Below, piece after piece: positions 8,556 through 15,511 of a stretch of DNA of 42,533 nucleotides. Origin of the DNA: Magnetococcales bacterium (GTDB lineage: Bacteria; Pseudomonadota; Magnetococcia; Magnetococcales; UBA8363); NCBI GenBank assembly GCA_015232865.1, contig JADFYU010000001.1, forward strand, positions 182,706-225,238, in the 5' to 3' direction. Both the position numbers and the translations under genes were made by a program. The notes beneath the pieces are model-generated. The model was not told the DNA's origin, made no database searches, and saw only the letters and a program-made list of their open reading frames with translations. Position 1 is the first letter of the stretch, and each line of letters starts with the position of its first letter.

Positions 8556-8791
8556 CTACGCCCGGAACCAGCCGGCAATGGAAAACCGATGCCGATTGGC
8601 CGGTAACACTTCATGAACGAACCCTTCACTTAAAAACAGCACCACGGTCCCAAAAGCCGGAATTACGTTGATGGGGTTGGTCTCCTGGGCTCCGGTATAA
8701 AGAACCAGCTCACCCCCGTTGCTGCTCAACCAGTCCGGATTGAGATAGACAACCAGTTTTGTCTTCTGGGACGCCGGTCAACGTGTCGGGC
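8556..8791 (-). pseudogene. Remnant of a 2OG-Fe(II) oxygenase (prolyl-4-hydroxylase-like)
   Basis: On the minus strand the last 66 codons read through typical C-terminal blocks of the family: VVYLNPDWLSSNGGELVLY, then FGTVVLFLSEGFVHEVLPA, then RHRFSIAGWFRA before the stop at 8556. These include the distal iron-ligand His and the Arg that binds 2-oxoglutarate. Upstream, in another frame, ARHVDRRP carries the HxD iron-binding motif at 8785-8777, and a stop follows two codons further upstream. A frameshift near 8766-8776 and loss of the N-terminal half therefore make this a dead fragment. Intact members are hydroxylases of about 200-260 residues. Confidence 0.8.
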
Positions 8792-8830
8792 CTATTTGAA
8801 ATGGAAAATGATATCTTGTAGGTAATTCGG

Positions 8831-10078
8831 ATGATAGCCATGGTTTTGGCTAAAAAAAAATGGCAGAGTATGCTCCCTCATCCATTGTTGTCATGTCTGG
8901 AGTGTTTGTTGAAATTTATTGTAAATAATCAGGTAATTCTGGCCGGTATAATAATCAATATGGTCAGCATGGGAATTGCCCGTTTTGCCTATACGCCGCT
9001 GTTGCCGGCCATGCAGATGGACGGATTGAGTTTTGAGGCGGCGGGTCTGATTGCCTCGGTCAATTATCTGGGCTATCTGCTGGGGGCTGGGTTGACCATT
9101 TTGGTTCGCAAAGCCGCCATTCAGCGTTGGTTGTTGCGATTTGGTCTGTTTTTTTGTCTGGTCACGACTCTTGGCATGGGTGTGACTGATTCGGTAGCGG
9201 TCTGGACCGTATTGCGTTTTTTTGCCGGGGTCGGATCGGCCTTGGGTATGGTGTTGGGGTCGGCATTGGTGTTGCGTTTTCTTCATCAGGTCAACGAGCC
9301 ACATAAAATACCCCTGCAATTTGGCGGAGTGGGATTGGGGATGGCCTTGAGTGGAGTCATCTCGCTACTCTTTGCCGATCAGGGGGATTGGCGGCTGGCC
9401 TGGTTGATCCTCGGTGGTTTTAGTCTGATTACGGTTCCGTTCGCTCTATGGCGGCTGGAAAAAAACAGTGTTAATCCGGTTGTGAACAGCTCGGAAATGG
9501 CCGCTGAGCACGACAAAATCTCTCTTTTTGTCTGGTTTTTGATCGCCGCCTATTTTTTGGAAGGGCTGGGTTATGTGGTTACCGGGACTTTTCTGCCGAC
9601 CATTGTTCGGGATATTCGTGGCTTGGAGGGTTTGGGCGATACGATTTGGATTTTGGTCGGATTGGCTGCCGCCCCGTCCTGTCTGTTCTGGGCTAAAATG
9701 GCCAAAAAATATGGCGATACCGAGGCCATCATGATGGCACTGCTGGCGCAATCGTTGGGGGTGGTCTTGCCGGCTATAACCCAGTCGGCTGCCCTGAATC
9801 TATTGGGTGCGGTTTTATACGGCGGGACTTTTTTGGGCATCGTTTCCATGACCCTCTCACTGGGGGGGCGCATGAGTCAGGGAAATCCGGCCCGGATCAT
9901 GGGTATTCTAACCTTGGTTTTTGCCTTGGGTCAGGTGTTGGGGCCGCTCTATGCGGTGGCGCTGACCGAGTGGCAGGGCCACTATGACGGAACCCTGTTT
10001 GTCACCGGTTTGATCGTGTTATTGGCCTGCGGCACCCTCTGGTGGGGTCGTCACCTGGCCCCGATTCGTACCACCTGA
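8831..10078 (+). CDS. YbfB/YjiJ-family MFS transporter
   Basis: A 12-helix major facilitator protein of up to 415 residues. The family signature near the first helix, MGIARFAYTPLLPAMQ, is clear (residues 48-63). The other helices and the cytoplasmic loop between helices 6 and 7 (about residues 210-225) are where expected. The family is a putative secondary transporter group with unknown natural substrates. The start is uncertain: the first 30 residues are longer than usual and the ribosome binding site at 8831 is weak, so an in-frame later Met is possible. It begins just beyond the oxygenase remnant, and its stop is nine bases from the convergent formate dehydrogenase alpha gene. Confidence 0.88.
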   Translation: MIAMVLAKKKWQSMLPHPLLSCLECLLKFIVNNQVILAGIIINMVSMGIARFAYTPLLPAMQMDGLSFEAAGLIASVNYLGYLLGAGLTILVRKAAIQRWLLRFGLFFCLVTTLGMGVTDSVAVWTVLRFFAGVGSALGMVLGSALVLRFLHQVNEPHKIPLQFGGVGLGMALSGVISLLFADQGDWRLAWLILGGFSLITVPFALWRLEKNSVNPVVNSSEMAAEHDKISLFVWFLIAAYFLEGLGYVVTGTFLPTIVRDIRGLEGLGDTIWILVGLAAAPSCLFWAKMAKKYGDTEAIMMALLAQSLGVVLPAITQSAALNLLGAVLYGGTFLGIVSMTLSLGGRMSQGNPARIMGILTLVFALGQVLGPLYAVALTEWQGHYDGTLFVTGLIVLLACGTLWWGRHLAPIRTT

Positions 10079-10087
10079 ACTGCGGTG

Positions 10088-12799
10088 TTAGGCCGGTTCG
10101 ATGGCAACCGCTGAAACTTTGTATTCCGGGCAGAGGGTGTAGCTGTCCGCTTCTCGACCAATGAGCAGGTTGGTCCTGGTTTCTGGAAAGTGGAAGGTCA
10201 TGAAAACCAAGCCGGGGTTGGTCTGCTCGGTAATTTGGCAGTTGACGGTTACAGCCCCGTGAGCGGAACGGACCCGGACCGTTTGATTGTCGGTCAGATT
10301 CAAGCGGTTGGCATCGTCGGGATGAATGCGGACGGTCTCTTGTTTAGCCGGTTCGAGTTGGGCAATGGCCGAGCGGCGGGTCATGGTGCCGACGTTGTAG
10401 TGAAACAGGGTTCGACCGGTGGTGAGCATGAACGGATATTCCGGGCTGACGGATTCTGAGGGAGGCTGCCAGGGAGTTGGGGTAAATCGGCCTCGACCCC
10501 GAATAAAATTTCCCCCTTGGTGAACAATGGCTGTTCCGGGATGATCTTCGGATGGGCAGGGCCATTGTAAAAATCCGTTCCGCTGCAGGCGATCATAGTT
10601 GATGCCTCGCCAGTTGGGGGAGAGGGAGGCCAGTTCGTTCATCACCTTTTCCGGCTGAATCAGGGTTTCCGGTCCGCTGTCGGCGTTTAGATTATAGCCC
10701 ATGGTCCGGGCGACCCGGTTGATGATATCCCCGTCGCTGAGGCTCTCACCCGGACCGTCGATGGCTTTTCTAACCCGCTGTACCCGGCGGTCACTGTTGA
10801 CGAAGGTGCCCTCTTTTTCCAAAAAACTGGCCCCCGGCAGGACCACATCGGCATAACGGGCGGTCTCGGAGAAGAAGATATCCTGAACGATCAAAAAATC
10901 CAGATTTTCCAAGGCACCGATCACATGTTGGCTATCGGGATCGGATTGAACCAGATCCTGAGCCATGACCCAGAGGGCTTTTAGGCCGCCGTTATAGGCG
11001 CTTTCCAACATCTCCGGTATTTTAAGACCCATTTCTGTCGGTAGTTCACTCTGCCATGCCGCTCGATGTTCCCGGCGGGCTGTCTCATCGTGGATGGAAC
11101 GATAGTCGCTGAATACAGTGGGCAGGGCGCCAACGTCACAGGCACCCTGAACATTGTTTTGTCCCCTGATCGGGCTAGCACCGGTTCCGGGCCGGCCCAG
11201 GTTTCCGGTCATCAGGGCCAGGTTGATGAGACCGTGGGCCGCCAGGGTGCCATGACAGGATTCGGTAATGCCCAACCCCCAGAGAATTTGTGCCTGATCG
11301 GCCTCGGCGTATAGACGGGCTGCCTGGCGGATCAAGTCGGCCTTGACCCCGCAGTGCGGTTCGGCCCATTCCGGGGTGGTGGATAAAACGGCCTGTTTGA
11401 CCGTCTCAAAATGTTCCGTATGGGCATCGATAAAGGGGTGGTTGAGACGGTTTTCATAAATCACAACCTGCTGCATGGCATTGATGACCGCCATGTTGCT
11501 GCCCGGTTTCAGGGGAAGGTGAATATCGGCCAGTTGGGCCAGCTCGGTATTGCGGGGGTCCAGGACGATGAGTTTGGTTCCGGCCAGCACCGCCTGTTTG
11601 ATGCGGGCGCCGAATACCGGGTGGGCCTCGGTCGGATTGGCTCCGACCAGCATTAGCAGGTCGGAGCGGTGGACATCTTCAAAGCTGTTGGTTCCGGCGC
11701 CAGTGCCCAAAGCGGCTGACAGGGCGAAGGCGGAGGGGGAGTGACAGACCCGGGCGCAGTTATCGACCGAGTTGGTCTGCATGACCATCCGGGTGAATTT
11801 TTGCATCAGGTAGTTCTCTTCGTTGGTGCATCGGCTGGAGCTGACGGCAGCAAAGGCGTGGGGGCTGCCGGAGTTGCGAATGGCCGTCAGGTGTTGTCCG
11901 ATCAGGTTCAAGGCTTCAGACCAGGTGGCTGGACGGTGTTGTCCGTTTCCATCCCGGATCAGGGGCTGGGTCAGCCGTTGGGGATGGGTAGCAAAGCCAT
12001 AGCTGAACCGGCCCTTTACACAGCTATGACCGTGATTGGTGCTGCCGTTGGGATCCGGGACCATCCCAACCACCTGTCCGTTGAGGGTCTGAACCAAAAA
12101 CCCACAGCCAACCGCACAATAGGTACAGGTGGTGGCCACCTGCCGATTGGGTCGACCATGGGCCTGTTGACCCGGTTCCGATAGTGCCCCGACCGGGCAT
12201 TGGCTGACACACTGGCCGCAACTTCGACAGTGGGCGGCCTCCAGGGATTGTTCGTTACCCACCACGACCCGGTGAGAAAACCCCCGACCGGCCATGGCTA
12301 GAACATGTGAGCCTTGTATCTCGTCACAACTGCGAACACAGCGTGCGCAGGCGATACATTTATCCATCTCCATTTTGATGAAGGGGTGGTCATGGTCCGG
12401 TTCTCTGTTATGGGTGGCCGGATTGAGAAACGGGGGTTGGCGCAGGCCATATTCTGCGGCCAATGTTTGCAGATCGCAGCGACCATTGGCATGACAGGTG
12501 AGGCACTCCAGGGGGTGGTCGGAGAGGATTAACTCTAGAATATTACGGCGCACCCGGTGCAGTCGTGGCGTGTGGGTGCGATAGACGGCTCCGTTTTGAA
12601 TCGGCGTATGGCAAGCGGCGACCGGCTCTCTTCCTTCGATTTCGACCAGGCAGAGCCGACATCCGCCGTGGGGGCGTAGATTGGGCGCATGGCAGAGGCT
12701 GGGCAACCGCTCTGCCAAAGACTGGGCCGCCTCAAAAATGGTGGTCAGCGGATTGTCGGTCGTAAAGGGGCGGTTATTGATGGTGCAGGTTCGTAACAT
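10088..12799 (-). CDS. fdsA: NAD-dependent formate dehydrogenase, molybdenum/tungsten alpha subunit
   Basis: The catalytic subunit (903 residues) of a cytosolic formate dehydrogenase that oxidises formate to CO2 at a bis-pterin Mo or W centre. Domains in order are a [2Fe-2S] ferredoxin domain (Cys 36, 47, 50, 63), a His-Cys3 [4Fe-4S] site (HPLECLTCHANGRC, 95-108), two [4Fe-4S] sites (CIACARCVRSC at 148-158, CRSCGQCVSQC at 191-201), a further cluster at the start of the catalytic domain (CTYCAVGC, 225-232), then the molybdopterin domains. The metal ligand is Cys 352 in DNCARVCHSPS, so this is the Cys rather than the selenocysteine form. It follows the NuoE/F-like subunit by three bases, so the two are one operon. 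No fdhD or mobA-like helper is in the window. Confidence 0.93.
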   Translation of the reverse strand: MLRTCTINNRPFTTDNPLTTIFEAAQSLAERLPSLCHAPNLRPHGGCRLCLVEIEGREPVAACHTPIQNGAVYRTHTPRLHRVRRNILELILSDHPLECLTCHANGRCDLQTLAAEYGLRQPPFLNPATHNREPDHDHPFIKMEMDKCIACARCVRSCDEIQGSHVLAMAGRGFSHRVVVGNEQSLEAAHCRSCGQCVSQCPVGALSEPGQQAHGRPNRQVATTCTYCAVGCGFLVQTLNGQVVGMVPDPNGSTNHGHSCVKGRFSYGFATHPQRLTQPLIRDGNGQHRPATWSEALNLIGQHLTAIRNSGSPHAFAAVSSSRCTNEENYLMQKFTRMVMQTNSVDNCARVCHSPSAFALSAALGTGAGTNSFEDVHRSDLLMLVGANPTEAHPVFGARIKQAVLAGTKLIVLDPRNTELAQLADIHLPLKPGSNMAVINAMQQVVIYENRLNHPFIDAHTEHFETVKQAVLSTTPEWAEPHCGVKADLIRQAARLYAEADQAQILWGLGITESCHGTLAAHGLINLALMTGNLGRPGTGASPIRGQNNVQGACDVGALPTVFSDYRSIHDETARREHRAAWQSELPTEMGLKIPEMLESAYNGGLKALWVMAQDLVQSDPDSQHVIGALENLDFLIVQDIFFSETARYADVVLPGASFLEKEGTFVNSDRRVQRVRKAIDGPGESLSDGDIINRVARTMGYNLNADSGPETLIQPEKVMNELASLSPNWRGINYDRLQRNGFLQWPCPSEDHPGTAIVHQGGNFIRGRGRFTPTPWQPPSESVSPEYPFMLTTGRTLFHYNVGTMTRRSAIAQLEPAKQETVRIHPDDANRLNLTDNQTVRVRSAHGAVTVNCQITEQTNPGLVFMTFHFPETRTNLLIGREADSYTLCPEYKVSAVAIEPA

Positions 12800-12802
12800 G
12801 TT

Positions 12803-14533
12803 TTAGTCACTCTCTACCGTCCAAAGATGGGGGAAAAAACGCCGAAGTGATTCGATGGGGGTCGGTAGCATGCGGCCCAAACCACAGAGGGAAGCCGTCG
12901 TCAGGGTTTCGCAAAGGGAGTCAAGGACGGCGAGCTTTTCGGTGTTGATACCATTTTGGCAGAGCTGTCTGAGCAGTTCTTCGGCCCGTACCGAGCCAAG
13001 CCGACAGGGAAAACACTTGCCACAGCTCTCCCGAGCGCCAAAGGCCATCAGGCCGTGGGCAATTTGCAAAAGATCGATTTGATCATCAAACACCACCAGG
13101 CTGCCATGACCCAACGTTCCGCTAATTTGGGACAGATGTTCAAAACTAAAAGGGGTGTCCAATTGTTCCGGGGATAAAAAAGTCCCCAACGGGCCGCCAA
13201 TCTGTACGGCCTGAATCTGTCGTCCCGGCAAAGGGCCGCCGGCCCACTGTTGGATAATGGTTCGAATCGGGGTGCCGAACGGAGCTTCATAGAGGCCGGG
13301 ATATCGCACTGCATTGTTGATGCTGACCAGTTTGGTCCCTCGGGAAAATTCTGTTCCGACTGCGGAGTAGGCGGCGGCCCCTTGGTTGAGAATGATGGGA
13401 AGATTGCAGATGGTTTCGACATTTTGTACCGCTGTCGGACAGCCGAACAATCCTTCTTGGGCCGGGTAGGGCGGACGAATGCTGACCTGGACCGGCAATC
13501 CTTCGATGGATCGTAACAGACTGGTCTCCTCGCCACAAATGTAAGCCCCTTGTCCTCGGACCAAAGTGACCGAACAGTTCATCAATCCTTGGTTGTCGGA
13601 GTCGGTCAGCAGTCCCCGGCTTTTGGCCTGCTCGACCGCTTGGTGTATGCGCTCCCAGGCCAGGGGATATTCATGGCGGATGTAAAAATAGAGCCCGGTC
13701 GCCTGCACCGCATAAGCCGCCAGAAGTGCCCCTTCCAATACCAGGTGTGGGGCGGACTCCATCAACATTTTGTCAATAAAGCTCCCGGCGTCCCCTTCAT
13801 CGGCGTTGATGACCACAAATCGCCGGTTTGATCCGTCTTTGACCGTCGTTGTCGCAACAATCTCCAGTTTTTCACCGGTGGGAAATCCGGCGCCCCCGCG
13901 ACCACGCAGTTGACTGAGTTGAATCTGCTTGCGGATAGATTGGGGAGCGATTCGTCCGACCAACTCTTGCAGGGTTTTATAAGTAGGTTGATGACAGGGT
14001 GCTTGTTCTTTTGTCTTGAGGTTTGGTTTGGAGGGTAAAAAATTCGGCAGTAAAAACTGCACGACCGGAGCCGGTTGCAAATAAAACCGGCTGGTCGGGG
14101 TCGCTAATGAAAGGGGGGTTCCTTCATTCAGGTGTTCAACCAACGCTTGTTCCGCGGTTGTGCTGGACAAGGAGACAGGCTGTTCATCGATCTGGGCTGC
14201 CGGGCCATGGGCGCAGAGTCCGAGACAGGTCACGTGTCCGATTGGCTGGCCGGTCTGATGGATCAGTTTTTTTCTGAGTTGATCGACTCCAGCACTGCGG
14301 CAGGCTTCACCTCGACAGAGGTGGAGGGTATGCGGACTCTTGTTGGGGTTGAGGGTATCATAACTCTCGGCGGTTGCTCGAACCCAGGCGGCCGGAAGCC
14401 GATGTTGGTCAGCGATCTGGCCGATGGTCTCTGCCGTAATCGGCCCGACCTGCCTCGCTTCTGAGAGCAGGGTGAAAATGGTCTGGTCAGCCGACAGTCG
14501 TTTGTTTTGGACCGAGCGTATGTTTTGCGACAT
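12803..14533 (-). CDS. fdsB: NAD-dependent formate dehydrogenase, fused NuoE/NuoF-like subunit
   Basis: A diaphorase subunit (576 residues) that takes electrons from the alpha subunit to NAD+. Residues 1-120 are a NuoE-like thioredoxin-fold domain with a [2Fe-2S] site, Cys 73 and 78 (C-x4-C) and Cys 103 and 107 (C-x3-C). Residues 185-570 are NuoF-like: the FMN/NADH region has RGRGGAGFPTGEK, NADEGDAGSF and YICGEETSLL, and near the C-terminus ESCGKCFPCR plus LCGLG provide the four Cys of a [4Fe-4S] cluster. In many Fds complexes these domains are separate proteins (FdsG and FdsB); here they are fused, as in HoxF-type subunits. A linker of about 60 residues, rich in Pro and Thr, joins the parts. 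It is first in the operon. Confidence 0.92.
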   Translation of the reverse strand: MSQNIRSVQNKRLSADQTIFTLLSEARQVGPITAETIGQIADQHRLPAAWVRATAESYDTLNPNKSPHTLHLCRGEACRSAGVDQLRKKLIHQTGQPIGHVTCLGLCAHGPAAQIDEQPVSLSSTTAEQALVEHLNEGTPLSLATPTSRFYLQPAPVVQFLLPNFLPSKPNLKTKEQAPCHQPTYKTLQELVGRIAPQSIRKQIQLSQLRGRGGAGFPTGEKLEIVATTTVKDGSNRRFVVINADEGDAGSFIDKMLMESAPHLVLEGALLAAYAVQATGLYFYIRHEYPLAWERIHQAVEQAKSRGLLTDSDNQGLMNCSVTLVRGQGAYICGEETSLLRSIEGLPVQVSIRPPYPAQEGLFGCPTAVQNVETICNLPIILNQGAAAYSAVGTEFSRGTKLVSINNAVRYPGLYEAPFGTPIRTIIQQWAGGPLPGRQIQAVQIGGPLGTFLSPEQLDTPFSFEHLSQISGTLGHGSLVVFDDQIDLLQIAHGLMAFGARESCGKCFPCRLGSVRAEELLRQLCQNGINTEKLAVLDSLCETLTTASLCGLGRMLPTPIESLRRFFPHLWTVESD

Positions 14534-14572
14534 GGGAGCCTGAGTCGTTAGGGTGAGTGGACACGAAAGATT

Positions 14573-15196
14573 TTAATCCTTCGCTGCCAAAATAGGAACA
14601 AAAATGGTTGAACCCGCTGCAGTTTTCTTGTCAGATAACAGGAAAAAAACGCCACCGGTTAACAATCCCACCCCATGAGCGGATGGGGTGGTGACCCAAC
14701 TGGTTTGTGTCAACAGGGCGGTTTTTAAATGCCATTCCAGGCCGATTTTAAGCAGGATGGCCAGGGTGATGACAACCAGTGTCCAATGGCGTTCTTGTTT
14801 CCAGCTCAAGCCCAAAAGCAGAGCGAGTTGGGCGTTGAGCAGACCGGAGAGCCCACAGTAGCGAATCAAGGATGGCTCTTGGAGCCATAGATAGAGGTCT
14901 ATGGTGAGAATAGCCGCCAAAAGCAAGCCCATATATTGCCAGGCTGAGAAGTGGTGCTTTTGTTCCAAAAGGGAGCCGATAATCAGCAGACCCGCCAGGT
15001 TCCAGAATAGGTGGCTGGGATCGGAATGGATGAAATGGCCGCTGATGAGGGTGTAAAAGTCGCCCTGGGTAATGCGTTCCCGATCATAAACCAATTGCGC
15101 ATTGGCTGGGCCAAAGAGAAAATAAAGTCCGCTGCATAGCAATACAATCAGGCTGGTCAACCAGGGAAGGTTCGGCTCGGGCCGGGCGGTATTCAT
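14573..15196 (-). CDS. rrtA: Rhombosortase (rhomboid-family intramembrane serine protease)
   Basis: A 207-residue rhomboid-type membrane protease with about six helices, short as is usual for rhombosortases. The catalytic Ser is in YCGLSG (Ser 117) and the His in PSAHGVG (His 174). The oxyanion and first-loop region GHFIHSDPSHLFWNLAG (53-69) holds the conserved His and Asn. This family cleaves proteins ending in a GlyGly-CTERM signal (Gly-rich motif, one helix, basic tail) during export or surface attachment. The next gene upstream on the same strand encodes exactly such a protein, which strongly supports the pairing. AGGAG seven bases upstream fixes the start. The MITE at 15246-15408 lies between the two genes, about 50 bases before this start. 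Confidence 0.88.
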   Translation of the reverse strand: MNTARPEPNLPWLTSLIVLLCSGLYFLFGPANAQLVYDRERITQGDFYTLISGHFIHSDPSHLFWNLAGLLIIGSLLEQKHHFSAWQYMGLLLAAILTIDLYLWLQEPSLIRYCGLSGLLNAQLALLLGLSWKQERHWTLVVITLAILLKIGLEWHLKTALLTQTSWVTTPSAHGVGLLTGGVFFLLSDKKTAAGSTIFVPILAAKD

Positions 15197-15245
15197 TGAG
15201 GTTCTCCTGTTTTAGTTGGTGGTTAGGGTCGCGGAAAAAAATTAA

Positions 15246-15408
15246 CCTGGAAACGGCAGTTGGGAGTGTATGAGTGGTGCAACATATTGGTTTAGCAACT
15301 GTAATAGAAAAAAATGAAGTCACCCAATGTCTGATAAGGCTTTTTTCTATTACAGTAGATGAATCAAGAGGTTATACCAATCATGTGCTAACAACTGCCA
15401 TTTCTAGG
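15246..15408. mobile_element. MITE copy 1 (163 bp, IS1380-like ends)
   Basis: Terminal inverted repeats CCTGGAAACGGCAGTTG (15246-15262) and, read inward on the other strand, CCTAGAAATGGCAGTTG (15408-15392) match at 15 of 17 positions. The element is flanked by perfect 5-bp direct repeats ATTAA (15241-15245 and 15409-15413), the signature of transposition. Its reverse complement aligns along its whole length with the element at 33214-33375. It also has a perfect 16-bp internal inverted repeat (15298-15313 with 15341-15356). There is no transposase. CC ends and 5-bp AT-rich duplications resemble IS1380-family elements, so a partner IS of that type elsewhere in the genome is inferred. Confidence 0.85.
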
Positions 15409-15453
15409 ATTAATCATCCATTTTGTTGGTCTTCTGGCCTGCCTGCGGTTTAA

Positions 15454-15466
15454 CCTGGATTCGGCA
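15454..15466 (+). repeat. Solo MITE-end-like sequence
   Basis: CCTGGATTCGGCA matches the outer 13 bases of the MITE terminal repeat consensus, but no partner end lies nearby. It may be the relic of an older insertion or a coincidence. Confidence 0.3.
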
Positions 15467-15511
15467 CAAACGGGCCAATTGTTTTTTTCAGCGACCCGGA
15501 TTGGATAGAGT

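Larger units (their letters stand above)
15197..15511. other. Intergenic region between the vWA target and rhombosortase genes
   Basis: These 315 bases contain the MITE copy at 15246-15408 and, further on, an isolated sequence resembling one end of that element. No gene is visible. Whether transcription runs across from the vWA gene to the rhombosortase gene cannot be read from the sequence; the strong stem in the MITE could interrupt it. Confidence 0.6.

Noticed and set aside
10190..12765. Several open frames on the strand opposite the formate dehydrogenase alpha gene
   Set aside because: They are shadows of a high-GC, strongly conserved enzyme gene; none has a ribosome binding site or recognisable domain.
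15084..15323. Open frame similar to one at 33298-33531 (both contain KPICCT)
   Set aside because: The similarity is due to the MITE copies beneath them, not to a protein family; both frames run out of the element into unrelated sequence.
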